The position numbers and the translations under genes are program-made. From Platerodrilus igneus (taxonomy: Eukaryota > Arthropoda > Insecta > Coleoptera > Lycidae): 64,000 bases of DNA. The stretch lies in the NCBI GenBank assembly GCA_036346225.1, contig JARFIW010001491.1, positions 1,674,001-1,738,000 of the forward strand. Reading direction: 5' to 3'. Every line of letters starts with the position of its first letter. Position 1 is the stretch's first letter. Positions 1 to 8,130 of the stretch are shown in pieces. Under the pieces are notes generated by a model. It had not been told where the DNA came from. It worked only from the letters and a program-made list of their open reading frames with translations, and made no database searches.

Positions 1-544
1 AGGGGATTTCGGATAAATGTGGCCTGAGAGGTTACATTAAAAAAGATATAAATACTCTAGAGATCTAGCACTCGCTCTCTTCTCTTTTAACTTCGTGCCC
101 TTATTATTTTGATGCTTCACCTCAATTAACTCGAAAACGGCTACAGATATCGACTTCAAACAAGAGTGACTTTTTTACTCAGAAATGTCAAAAGATTCTA
201 ATTCTGGCATTATAATTTATAAAAGCTTACACACAAAAAATTACAGAGTTAAACGTGATTGTCTCCCCCACCCCCCGAATGGGACGTTCCTGATCTTATT
301 ATCGAAAAATGGATAAGCCTATCTTATTTGGCATCAAAATATGGGTAGGCAACAAAAATCTGAATAAAATATCTTTTGTGGTTCTTCAGATAATTAAAAA
401 AACTCAATTTCACCTAGCCCACTTAATGAGGTTATAACTCCATAGGGGTACATTTTAGGGCATATGTTTATTAGAAGTTCTATGTTTATTTTGTGCTAAA
501 AAACACTCCCTTAAAATAGTGTCGTGCAATTTTGAAACACCCGT

Positions 545-629
545 TATAAATGGGAAGGTTTAGTTTTACGTCTTCATCCCCCGAATTACATGTGAAATCG
601 GTATATAATTTCTTTCTAGTAGTCATTCT
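545..629 (-). pseudogene. Truncated copy of the fourth arm gene
   Basis: This is the mirror of the ORF at 7827-8033. The start MTTRKKLYTDFTC is preserved, but the arm breaks off near 541 after about 25 codons and the frame then meets a stop. The truncation marks the outer boundary of the inverted duplication. The product is unknown. Confidence 0.6.
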
Positions 630-1098
630 TGACTACGTATTCAGGGAAATACAAATACTGTAGTTAAAGCACTAGCAATCACCGACACTTTCTATTAATT
701 ATTTTATTGACTACATGTTTTGAGAAATACAAGAAATATGTGTCTAATTTGTTTTAAATACATGACGAGGTCAGTTTTATAAATTATTTGGAAGTGAAAC
801 TCGGATATTCCTACGAGACGATTAATTGTATTTACCAGAATTAAAAATTGTCGTCGGCATTACTGCTCATTTTGAAAAAATTCCCATTCAACTTTCCATA
901 CTATTAACCACATATTTGGTGACGCTAAAAGGAATGCAGTTATCGGTTACACCACTTTAAACCTAAGAATAAAAAAAACAAGATAGCTTAATACGTCTAT
1001 TAATAATTTTTGCTAATGTTGGCGATACAAATATGTAAAACAAACTTTAAAAAGAAATATAATGTTTTTAATAAAATATACACATGTATTGATAACAT

Positions 1099-1618
1099 CT
1101 ATAAACCGCTGTGGTAACCAGAGTCTGGCGAATCTGGAATAGCCAAATCTCTAAACATTTGCGCAAGCGATTGCGTTGCAGTCGCATTTTTTAAGTATTG
1201 GATGGGTTAACATTTAATAATTTCCAACACTGTCAAGTAATTTAAATTGCTGCAATCATTAGACAGAGAAATACTGGCACGGCTCTGTTCCTCTAATAAC
1301 GTTTGAACCCTTTCTTCGTCCGTCGTATTTCCACATACATTTTTTATAGCACCTACAAATTTTTCGTAAAATTCTGGAAAGTTGCTACACTTCAACTCAG
1401 CCATTTTAAAACAGATTAATTCTCGCAAATTTAATAGCTTGATGCACTCGTACGCAGGTAGCACGATAACATTCCGATCTTTTGTAATTTTCGTATTATA
1501 TAAATTCTCTTCTTCAAATTCTTCAACAGCCATATACTTCTATTAAAGGCTGTGGTCAGCTGCAATTTGAAATCTTGATCCAATTGTATGTCAATAACGT
1601 CGTCTCTAGTACTCAAAC
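1099..1618 (-). pseudogene. Unknown small protein gene, left-arm copy (broken)
   Basis: This is the mirror of 6834-7354. Reading starts near 1616 at a TTG codon, shifts frame around 1530, and continues in another frame to a TAA at 1207-1209 where the right arm has a TAC tyrosine codon. Beyond that stop the frame remains similar to the right copy and ends PDSPDSGYHSGL before a stop at 1099-1101. Recognisable stretches include DIQLDQDFKLQL and VIVLPAYECIKLLNL. The lesions differ from those in the right copy, so both decayed separately after duplication. No family is recognised. A DSGxxS phosphodegron-like ending is visible in both copies. Confidence 0.6.
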
Positions 1619-1680
1619 CATTTAATCTAACTTGTTATGAATCTCGAGCGAATTGGTGAATTTAAAATTCCACTTGAAAT

Positions 1681-1971
1681 TCAATCGAAGTATGAGAATG
1701 TTATCGTAGAATCTGCACACATATCACTACAGCAAATAACTTGGATGACAGGTTGAAGACCGCCATATAAATCAAAACCAACTGCTATTATATGGTGGTG
1801 AGAATTTGGTGGAAATTCGCCTAACCTATAGGTTGTCTTACCAACTAGTTGGTTGATATTTAATTGTGGTACTCGAACATCACTTGTAACGTCAACACAA
1901 GAAAAATCCATTTTTAACTTGTAATTTTGATCAAACTCGACGATACTTTGACGACTAGTGCACTCGAACAT
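1681..1971 (-). pseudogene. Unknown approximately 116-residue protein gene, left-arm copy (truncated)
   Basis: The ATG at 1969-1971 begins MFECTSRQSIVEFDQ and matches the right-arm gene at 6465-6815. Relative to that copy a short deletion just after FSYFD shifts the end of the frame into a stop at about 1681. An upstream extension to 2043 has no ATG and is not supported. A TATAAAAC box lies about 103 nt upstream and is conserved in the other arm. The protein is rich in short hydrophobic beta-like stretches and has a C-C pair (VICCSDMC). I do not recognise the family. Confidence 0.6.
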
Positions 1972-2073
1972 GGCTCCCTCGCCTTTTATGTCGATGGTCG
2001 AGCGTGCGCAGCTCCTTATTATGTTAATTGGCGTTATATGCAAGTCTTGACTGGAAAAGTGACGCTTATAATT

Positions 2074-2081
2074 GTTTTATA
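2074..2081 (-). promoter_or_regulatory. TATA box of the MFEC-type gene, left arm
   Basis: TATAAAAC on the minus strand lies about 103 nt upstream of the ATG at 1971. The same box and about 100 nt around it are present at 6355-6362 in the right arm. The box was therefore there before the duplication. Confidence 0.5.
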
Positions 2082-2299
2082 GTGGGGTTTACCTGTTTGT
2101 ATTTAACCACCAACACCATTTTTAAAATTTTTATAAAAAAATGACTCTTAGCAGTGTTTTGAATATAACTCCGTCGTGTAATATATCAATTATTATTGTG
2201 TTTTTCCTCAGGTTCTCAAATCCTTCGGAATTTTTTCAAATCGGACGACCCCTTACTGATTTACAGATCAACCTTTTACAAACCATATGGGGTTTATCT

Positions 2300-2482
2300 T
2301 TAATCTACTTCTAAACAGTATTTCTCTGTGTTTTGAGATAAACCCATCGTGTAACTTATTAAATTAGCATAGAATTTTTCTGGGGAATCGAAATCAATTA
2401 TCACGTCTTTTAAAATTAGCTCCACCAAAGACCCGCATAGAGTTTTAATATTCAAAAACGTAACAGCAAAACAACTCTGCAT
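2300..2482 (-). CDS. Unknown 60-residue protein, left-arm copy
   Basis: This intact 60-codon frame runs from ATG to a TAA stop and mirrors the equally intact ORF at 5953-6135. The two proteins differ at nine positions by direct comparison, and no indel separates them. It starts MQSCFAVTFLNIKTLCG and has an acidic centre (DVIIDFDSPEKF). No signal peptide or clear membrane segment is seen, and no family is recognised. It is the only arm gene undamaged in both copies. It could be one exon of a longer protein, because a splice-donor-like ATCAGTAAG follows about 50 nt downstream in the right arm. Confidence 0.5.
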   Translation of the reverse strand: MQSCFAVTFLNIKTLCGSLVELILKDVIIDFDSPEKFYANLISYTMGLSQNTEKYCLEVD

Positions 2483-2914
2483 TTTTATTTAAATTTAACC
2501 CAATAATAGAGTAAAACTCAAAAAAATATTTATTAGTATCTAGGATTGTTAAAATCTTCAATTAGTGCATCAACATTCAAATAATTAAACCAAAAGGTAA
2601 AATATATATTAATTGTGCACGGTGGGCTAAAAAGTGGTTCGATAATCTATTTTAAATGTAGTTCAAAATAAGACGTATTTTCTACATAAATTTAGTGAAA
2701 TGTATGATCTTCAGCCTTGCATTGTTTTGTCAATGACGTCTGACTATTAATTTAACAAAAGTGCTTTTCACAATTTTAGTTAATATACGGGAATACGCAA
2801 TCTATAATTTGATTTAAATTGGGTGAATGTAAGGACACATTATACTTATACTTTCTCTATGTACATAAATACCGGGAAATGATACCAAAAGTTCATTTTA
2901 TGTTTATTTTTGTA

Positions 2915-2965
2915 AAACGTATAAGAGAACAAATTGTAATTAATAGTGTAACGGAATTTTCCGTC
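2915..2965 (+). repeat. Nested approximately 50 bp inverted repeat, left half
   Basis: The text around cgtataagagaacaaattg is the reverse complement of 3947-3999 with only a few differences. The pair flanks the unknown gene at 3092-3925 at a spacing of about 1 kb. Confidence 0.75.
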
Positions 2966-3002
2966 TTTGAAACTTTCGTGTGAGGACTATCGACCAAGAA
3001 CA

Positions 3003-3090
3003 GTAAGTCTTAGTTTGAATTTTGCAAACGTAAAAGAAATTAATATTTACATGTATAATTCAAAAACTGTTAATCATTAATTTTTTGTAG
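3003..3090 (+). other. Probable 88 nt spliceosomal intron in the 5' leader
   Basis: A consensus donor (CAGTAAGT, intron starting GTAAGT at 3003) is followed 88 nt later by a pyrimidine-rich tract ending TTTTTTGTAG at 3090. One base after the acceptor comes the ATG at 3092 that opens the 278-codon frame. Size and signals fit a short insect intron. RNA evidence is lacking. Confidence 0.5.
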
Positions 3091-3091
3091 A

Positions 3092-3925
3092 ATGAACATC
3101 TTATGTATCGCATGCAGTGTGTGTGAAAGCGTTTTTACTGGATGCAATGCCATAAAAAAGTACAACGAGGTGGTTTATTTCCAGGAGGAACTAAAAATTA
3201 CAGACAATGAGTGAGAACAAATTAAGGATTTAGAAAACTAGTCGACCGCAGCGCATAAAGAATGTATAAACGCAGCAATTCAGTTAGAGCAAACCAAGTT
3301 GCTATTTGAAAAACCATACGCCATAACAAAATCTTCTTCCAAAATCATAATTGTAGGTCTGAACCCGTTCGACGATTATAAAATAATTTTCAGATTTGTT
3401 GACATCATTTCGCAGGTCGTACTAGATGTATTGCTCAACGTATTTAGGAAGTTTATATTAAATCTCACATACATTATACGCACTATAGAAGTTGGCATGT
3501 GAAATCAGATATCCGATTTTGACAACTTGCGTTTTTATTTAAATAAGAATTGTATAGCGAAGATGGTGACACTTGATGAGAATTATATGTTATTTACCAA
3601 AGGAATTTTAGAGCACTTTTTAGGGGTATCTCAGATCGTTCTCAACCATGCTAATACTTTAAAAGAACTAACGGAAAACGGCACTCCTAATATAGCTCTG
3701 TTTCTGTTAGATGTAGCAATGGAAAGATATAATAGGAATGATGTCTTACAGAATTTCGCACATGATATAATTAAAAGCAAATACAGTAATAGTGATATTG
3801 GGGTCATATTATACGAATTTATAAGAATTTATCCAAGATTGTTTGAAAACAGTATTTGTAGACAAGTTGAGCAAATGGAAGAGTACAACAGGTTTATATT
3901 CCGCGCATTTACGAGCGATGTTTAA
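3092..3925 (+). pseudogene. Unknown gene with one continuous frame broken by three stops
   Basis: From ATG 3092 one frame runs 278 codons without any frameshift but meets a TGA near 3208, a TAG near 3238 and a TGA at 3500-3502. The N-terminus has closely spaced cysteines (CIACSVC), suggestive of a small metal-binding motif. It is followed by a stretch that looks able to form a helix or coiled coil. The C-terminal 130 residues (3527-3925) are open and mainly helical in composition. I do not recognise the family. Three substitutions and no indels are unusual for simple decay. Readthrough or recent inactivation are alternatives. The gene lies between the arms of a nested 50 bp inverted repeat. 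Confidence 0.5.
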
Positions 3926-3946
3926 ATTTTAAGCCATAGATTTTAG

Positions 3947-3999
3947 AGAAAATTCTGTAACACTATTAATTACACTTTGTTCTCTTATACGTTTCTAAA
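3947..3999 (-). repeat. Nested approximately 50 bp inverted repeat, right half
   Basis: This is the reverse complement of 2915-2965. It begins 20 nt after the stop codon of the 3092-3925 frame. Confidence 0.75.
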
Positions 4000-4195
4000 T
4001 TGTTGTATTTCAACTAAAATATTAATAGCTGTAAATAAAATTATGTTATAGATTTAAATAAAACGATTCTGATTAATAATTTTGTAAAACGTTTATAACA
4101 CCCTTTGTTATAATTCTTTTCATAAGAACTTAGATGCCTATTTCAGTTATGTGAACATTTAAAAAATTAAATAATTGCAATGTATACTTTATATT

Positions 4196-4549
4196 TTATA
4201 ACATAAACAAGCTAATATATACAAAAATAGTTTCTAAATTACATCGTTTATTTCTTATGATAGTAGCTGAGGTGGTTACATTTTTACCTTCAAACTCACA
4301 ATTTAGTATATATTCCATTTGAATATCTGCCAACAGTTTTATAAACCCCATCTCCTCGATTATTTCCATAAAATCATCCAAATCCTCGGGCATTACTGAC
4401 ACAGCAGTACAGCGCTGTATTGCTTCCTCGTACGACTGACACATAAGACATTTTTCTCCTTCTATCGAAAAGCGTTGCCCACATTCTACTTTTTTAATTT
4501 GTAGAGCACTGCGAAATCGTTGAATAATCTCCACAAAGTCTTTATACAT
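4196..4549 (-). CDS. Unknown 117-residue cysteine-containing protein
   Basis: This intact frame starts at ATG 4549 (MYKDFVEIIQRF) and ends at 4196. Residues 23-48 hold four or five cysteines, including VECGQRF and KCLMCQSYEEAIQRC, spaced as in a small zinc-binding motif, followed by an acidic stretch (MPEDLDDFMEIIEEMGF). A TATA box stands about 63 nt upstream of the ATG. It lies in the unduplicated centre of the palindrome and points away from 3092-3925. No family is recognised. It is the best single-copy coding candidate in this region. Confidence 0.5.
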   Translation of the reverse strand: MYKDFVEIIQRFRSALQIKKVECGQRFSIEGEKCLMCQSYEEAIQRCTAVSVMPEDLDDFMEIIEEMGFIKLLADIQMEYILNCEFEGKNVTTSATIIRNKRCNLETIFVYISLFML

Positions 4550-4611
4550 ATTTGTTTAATAGTCTCTTTAAACTGTACAATCAACAAATAATAACTTCTA
4601 CGCGAACAGTC

Positions 4612-4619
4612 CTTTTATA
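4612..4619 (-). promoter_or_regulatory. TATA box upstream of the 4549 start
   Basis: TATAAAAG on the minus strand lies about 63 nt upstream of ATG 4549. This is normal spacing for a compact insect or insect-virus promoter. Confidence 0.5.
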
Positions 4620-4741
4620 TGAGCTACTCTTATTCGGATATGTACCGATAGTACCCGATTTGTGTGCACGCACGAGACAACAGGTAGGGAATGTATCCTA
4701 TGAACTAATTCATTACATTCCTTAGGAAAATGCAAAGGACT

Positions 4742-4926
4742 TTAAAAATAATTATAACTCTTTAGACCTCTAGTGTCCGGATAAACGCTATTATTTAAGG
4801 TTGTGTCACTGTTTTCTGGATCAACTTCCTGCACAGTTTTTCCCAAACTATACGCATTAGATTGGGGATTATACTTTACTCTATAAACCGATTTGTATAT
4901 ATTTTCGTCTTCATTTTTTAAATTTT
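4742..4926 (-). other. Open hydrophilic frame, possible exon of unknown protein
   Basis: About 59 sense codons are open on the minus strand, beginning NEDENIYKSVYRVKY and ending at a TAA at 4742-4744. No ATG opens the frame and an in-frame stop precedes it. The residue composition (charged, Asn and Ser rich, few rare residues) looks coding rather than random. It may be an exon or a gene remnant. The family is unknown. Confidence 0.3.
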
Positions 4927-4977
4927 AATACCGAATAGAATAATCCTGTATGCAGATAAAACTTCGGAAGAAGAAGC

Positions 4978-5260
4978 CTCAGGCAATTTTTACTAATTAC
5001 AGTTTAAATTTTGTAAACTACATTTCTAAATACATATACACAGTTTTATTTTTATGACTCCAATATTTGTTTATGAGCTTCTTTGAATTCTTGTTGAAAA
5101 GTAGTATATCCTTTTTTGTGTTCCGCAAACTTCTTTCATACGACATCCTGCATAAGATGAAGCTTACGTTTATTTGCAATAAAATCTTTAACGTCCATCA
5201 TCATGAAATTTTTACTCTTAACCAAGAACTCCTCACATCCGTTTATAATTATTAATATTT
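4978..5260 (-). pseudogene. Degenerate tandem copy of the 5437-5703 gene
   Basis: The segment is similar to 5420-5560 around the shared text gcttacgtttatttgca and tctttaacgt. Read on the minus strand it gives DVKDFIANKRKLHLMQD, like the neighbouring copy, but with an in-frame TGA. It also has extra sequence of about 80 nt in the middle. It is a direct tandem duplicate that has decayed. Confidence 0.55.
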
Positions 5261-5436
5261 ATTTCTAAATAGAGCACTTTTTCAAAGACCAACCGAACCC
5301 GCGTGATTCAAATTCCTCTGATTTTGTTCTCATAGTTTCGCTTAGAACTCGTACATATTTTCCAGATTACTAGAAGAGGTTAACAAAAGAAAATCCAAAA
5401 ACCATCCTTTAAGCTTTCTATTACATACAATTTTTA

Positions 5437-5703
5437 CTAATACAGTATAAATTTTCTAAACCACATTTCTAAATACTTCTTTCGTACGGTATCCTGCATA
5501 AGATAAAGCTTACGTTTATTTGCACTAAAATCTTTAACGTTCGTCATCATGAAACTTGGGATTGGGGCTAACCATTGAACGTCTTCTTCTATATTTAGAT
5601 ACTCCTCGAAATTTTTACTATGTCGTCCCTTATCCAAACCAAAATCTTTTACAATAGTAATTAAACTATGTTTCGAGTCACCCCACCCCAACACTGCAAG
5701 CAC
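5437..5703 (-). CDS. Unknown protein fragment, duplicated family
   Basis: The frame of about 88 codons reads AVLGWGDSKHSLITIVKDFG and ends WFRKFILY. It has no ATG in frame; the apparent start is GTG and a stop lies two codons upstream, so it may be an exon or a truncated gene. It is basic in its second half (VKDFSANKRKLYLMQDTVRKK). A damaged copy lies directly downstream at 4978-5260. It sits against the inner edge of the right palindrome arm. No family is recognised. Confidence 0.4.
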   Translation of the reverse strand: MLAVLGWGDSKHSLITIVKDFGLDKGRHSKNFEEYLNIEEDVQWLAPIPSFMMTNVKDFSANKRKLYLMQDTVRKKYLEMWFRKFILY

Positions 5704-5790
5704 ATTTCGTTAAATTTAGGATATGACATGTCTTATTTTAAACTACATTTAAAATAGATTATCGAACCACTTTCTAGCCCACCGTGCAGA

Positions 5791-5797
<7 letters not shown>

Positions 5798-5855
<58 letters not shown>

Positions 5856-5870
5856 ATATACTATATATAC
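5798..5870. repeat. (AT)n microsatellite inside the right arm
   Basis: A nearly pure alternating AT run is present only in this arm. The corresponding left-arm site near 2605 has only a short TATATAT. The expansion therefore followed the inverted duplication. Confidence 0.9.
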
Positions 5871-5952
5871 TAATTGAAAATTTTAACAATCCTAGATACT
5901 AATAAATATTTTTTTGAGTTTTATTCTATTATTGAGTTAAATATAAATATAA

Positions 5953-6135
5953 ATGGAGAGGTGTTTTGCTGTTAAGTTTTTAAATATTAAAACATTATGC
6001 GGGTCTTTGTTGGAGGTAATTTTAAAAGACGTGATAATTGATTTTGATTTCCCAGAAAAATTCTATGCTAATTTGATAGGTTACACGATGGGTTTATCTC
6101 AAAACACAGAGAAATACTCTTTAAAAGTAGATTAA
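5953..6135 (+). CDS. Unknown 60-residue protein, right-arm copy
   Basis: ATG to TAA, 60 codons, beginning MERCFAVKFLNIKTLCG. It is intact and collinear with 2300-2482, differing at nine residues. By my count about 15 nucleotides differ, of which nine change the protein, which gives only weak evidence of constraint. No known domain was recognised. Confidence 0.5.
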   Translation: MERCFAVKFLNIKTLCGSLLEVILKDVIIDFDFPEKFYANLIGYTMGLSQNTEKYSLKVD

Positions 6136-6354
6136 AGATAAACCCCATATGGTTTGTACAAAGTTGATCTGTAAATCAGTAAGGGGCCGTCCGATTTGAA
6201 AAAAATTCCGAAGGATTTGAGAACCTGAGGAAAAACACAATAATAATTGATATCTTACACGACGGAGTTATATTCAAAACACTGCTAAGAGTAATTTTTT
6301 TATAAAAATTCTAAAAATGGTGTTGGTGGTTAAATACAAACAGGTAAAACCCAC

Positions 6355-6362
6355 TATAAAAC
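6355..6362 (+). promoter_or_regulatory. TATA box of the MFEC-type gene, right arm
   Basis: TATAAAAC lies about 103 nt before the ATG at 6465. The surrounding leader, including TCCAGTCAAGACTTG about 25-30 nt downstream at a plausible start-site distance, is conserved in the left arm. Confidence 0.5.
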
Positions 6363-6464
6363 AATTATAAGCCTCACTTTTCCAGTCAAGACTTGCGTAT
6401 AACGCCAATTAACATAATAAGGAGCTGCGCACGCTCGACCATCGACATAAAAGGCTAGGGAGCC

Positions 6465-6815
6465 ATGTTCGAGTGCACTAGTCATCAAAGTATCGTCGAG
6501 TTTGATCAAAATTGCAGGTTAAAGTTGGATTTTTCTTGTGTTGACGTTACAAGTGATGTGCGAGTACCACAATTAAATATCAACCAACTAGTTGGTAAGA
6601 CAACCTATAGGTTAGGCGAATTTCCACCAAATTCTCACCAACATATAATAGCAGTTGGTTTTGATTTATATAGCGGTCTTCAACCTGTCATGCAAGTTAT
6701 TTGCTGTAGTGATATGTGTGCAGATTCTACGATAACATTCTCATACTTCGATTGGAAGAAGTTGTGTACTTTTCAAGTGGAATTTCAAATTCACCAATTC
6801 GCTCGAGATTCATAA
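6465..6815 (+). CDS. Unknown 116-residue protein, right-arm copy
   Basis: The frame opens at ATG 6465 (MFECTSHQSIVEFDQ) and closes at TAA 6813-6815 after HQFARDS. It has alternating hydrophobic stretches such as CRLKLDFSCVDV and STITFSYFDWKKLC, suggesting a beta-rich fold. The downstream ORF (6834 onward) is in the same phase and looks like a second, diverged version of the same layout (DIQLDQDFKLQL, later VIVLPAYECIKLLNL). The left-arm copy has the same TAA at the junction, so the stop predates the duplication. The function is unknown. A resemblance to PC4-type or OB-like DNA-binding folds is only a guess. Confidence 0.5.
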   Translation: MFECTSHQSIVEFDQNCRLKLDFSCVDVTSDVRVPQLNINQLVGKTTYRLGEFPPNSHQHIIAVGFDLYSGLQPVMQVICCSDMCADSTITFSYFDWKKLCTFQVEFQIHQFARDS

Positions 6816-6833
6816 CAAGTTAGATTAAATGGT

Positions 6834-7354
6834 TTGACTACTAGAGACGACGTTATTGACATACAATTGGATCAAGATTTCAAATTGCAGCTGACCACCG
6901 CCTTTAATAGAAGTATATGTCTTGTGAACAATTTTGAAGAAGAGAATTTATACAATATGAAAATTACGAAAGATCGGAATGTTATCGTACTACCTGCGTA
7001 CGAGTGCATCAAGCTATTAAATTTGCGAGAATTAATCTGTTTTAAAATGGCTGAGTTGGAGTGTAGAAACTTTCCAGAATTTTACGAAAAATTTGTAGGT
7101 GATATAAAAAATGTATGTGGAAATACGACGGACGAAGAAAGGGTTCAAACGTTATTAGAGGAAGAGAGCCGTGCCAGTATTTCTCTGTCTAAAATGATTG
7201 CAGCAATTTAAATTACTTGACAGTGTTGGAAATTATTAAATGTTACCCCATCCAATACTTAAAAGATGCGACTGCAAGGCAATCGCTTGCGCAAATGTTT
7301 AGAGATTTGGCTATGCCAGATTCGCCAGACTCTGGTTACCACAGCGGTTTATAG
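6834..7354 (+). pseudogene. Unknown protein with C-terminal DSGYHS, right-arm copy (frameshifted)
   Basis: The frame is open from about 6834 (TTG; no ATG in phase) to 7211, where two extra adenines relative to the left arm near 7192 create an early stop. In the other phase similarity to the left copy continues to a stop at 7352-7354 and ends PDSPDSGYHSGL. It is in phase with the 116-codon gene upstream, separated by a TAA that both arms share. The family is not recognised. Confidence 0.55.
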
Positions 7355-7826
7355 ATGTTATCAATACATGTGTATATTTTATTAAAAACATTATATTTCT
7401 TGATAAAGTTTGTTTTACATATTTGTATCGCCAACATTAGCAAAAATTATTAATAGACGTAATAAACTATCTTAGTTTTTTTATTCTTAGGTTTAAAGTG
7501 GTGTAACCGATAACTGCATTCCTTTTAGCGTCACCAAATATGTGGTTAATAGTATGGAAAGTTGAATGGGAATTTTTTCAAAATGAGCAGTAATGCCGAC
7601 AACAATTTTTAATTCTGGTAAATACAATTAATCGTCTCGTAGGAATATCCGAGTTTCACTTCCAAATAATTTATAAAACTGACCTCTTCAAGTATTTAAA
7701 ACAAATTAGACACATATTTCTTGTATTTCTCAAAACATGTAGTCAATAAAATAATTAATAGAAAGTGTCGGTGATTGCTAGTGCTTTAACTACAGTATTT
7801 GTATTTCCCTAAATACGTAGTCAAGG

Positions 7827-8033
7827 ATGACTACTAGAACGAAATTATATACCGATTTTACATGTTATTCGGGCGATGATGATGTTAAACTCAACCTTCC
7901 CATGTATATATTAAAAAGATATCACATTGGAATGTTTTACAGTATTCTAAAAACTGAACATTACTATTTGAAAATGGTTTTAAATAATACTATAAAATGT
8001 CTTTACGAATGGCAAATTCAGGGGAGTGACTGA
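7827..8033 (+). CDS. Unknown 68-residue protein
   Basis: ATG 7827 to a TGA stop, beginning MTTRTKLYTDFTC. The first 26 codons lie inside the right arm; the rest is unique sequence, so this copy may be the complete version of the truncated mirror gene at 545-629. Part of its 3' half (about 7949-7988) recurs as a direct repeat at 8093-8130. No domain was recognised. Confidence 0.35.
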   Translation: MTTRTKLYTDFTCYSGDDDVKLNLPMYILKRYHIGMFYSILKTEHYYLKMVLNNTIKCLYEWQIQGSD

Positions 8034-8130
8034 TCTGGGGCAAAATAAGACTATATAAACCCCAGCGGATGGTGGTAGGGCTCTCTTAGTTTCTAAAACC
8101 GAACATTACTATTTGAAAATGGTTTTAAAT
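7949..8130 (+). repeat. Short direct repeat of about 38 bp, two copies
   Basis: The segment around gaacattactatttgaaaa at 7949-7988 recurs almost exactly at 8093-8130. The spacer holds a TATATAAAC motif near 8052. Confidence 0.7.

Larger units (their letters stand above)
541..2670. repeat. Left arm of large inverted duplication
   Basis: This arm is the reverse complement of 5730-7906 over its whole length, with scattered substitutions and small indels. The inner edge lies near 2670, where the shared text around the phrase cacggtgggctaaaaagtgg stops. The outer edge lies near 541, inside the fourth small gene of the right arm. The two arms carry the same genes in mirror order. The right arm has a long (AT)n expansion near 5798-5870 where this arm has ordinary sequence, so the copies have diverged since duplication. 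Each copy carries its own lesions. No target duplication was found at the outer edges. Confidence 0.9.
5730..7906. repeat. Right arm of large inverted duplication
   Basis: This arm is the inverted copy of 541-2670. The inner edge is near 5730 and similarity fades at about 7906, inside the ORF at 7827-8033. It carries the four small genes in plus orientation. An (AT)n tract at 5798-5870 replaces about 40 bp present in the left arm. Confidence 0.9.

Noticed and set aside
541..7906. Inverted repeats as transposon terminal repeats
   Set aside because: No target duplication, transposase or integrase was found at or between the arms, so I call it an inverted duplication of unknown origin.
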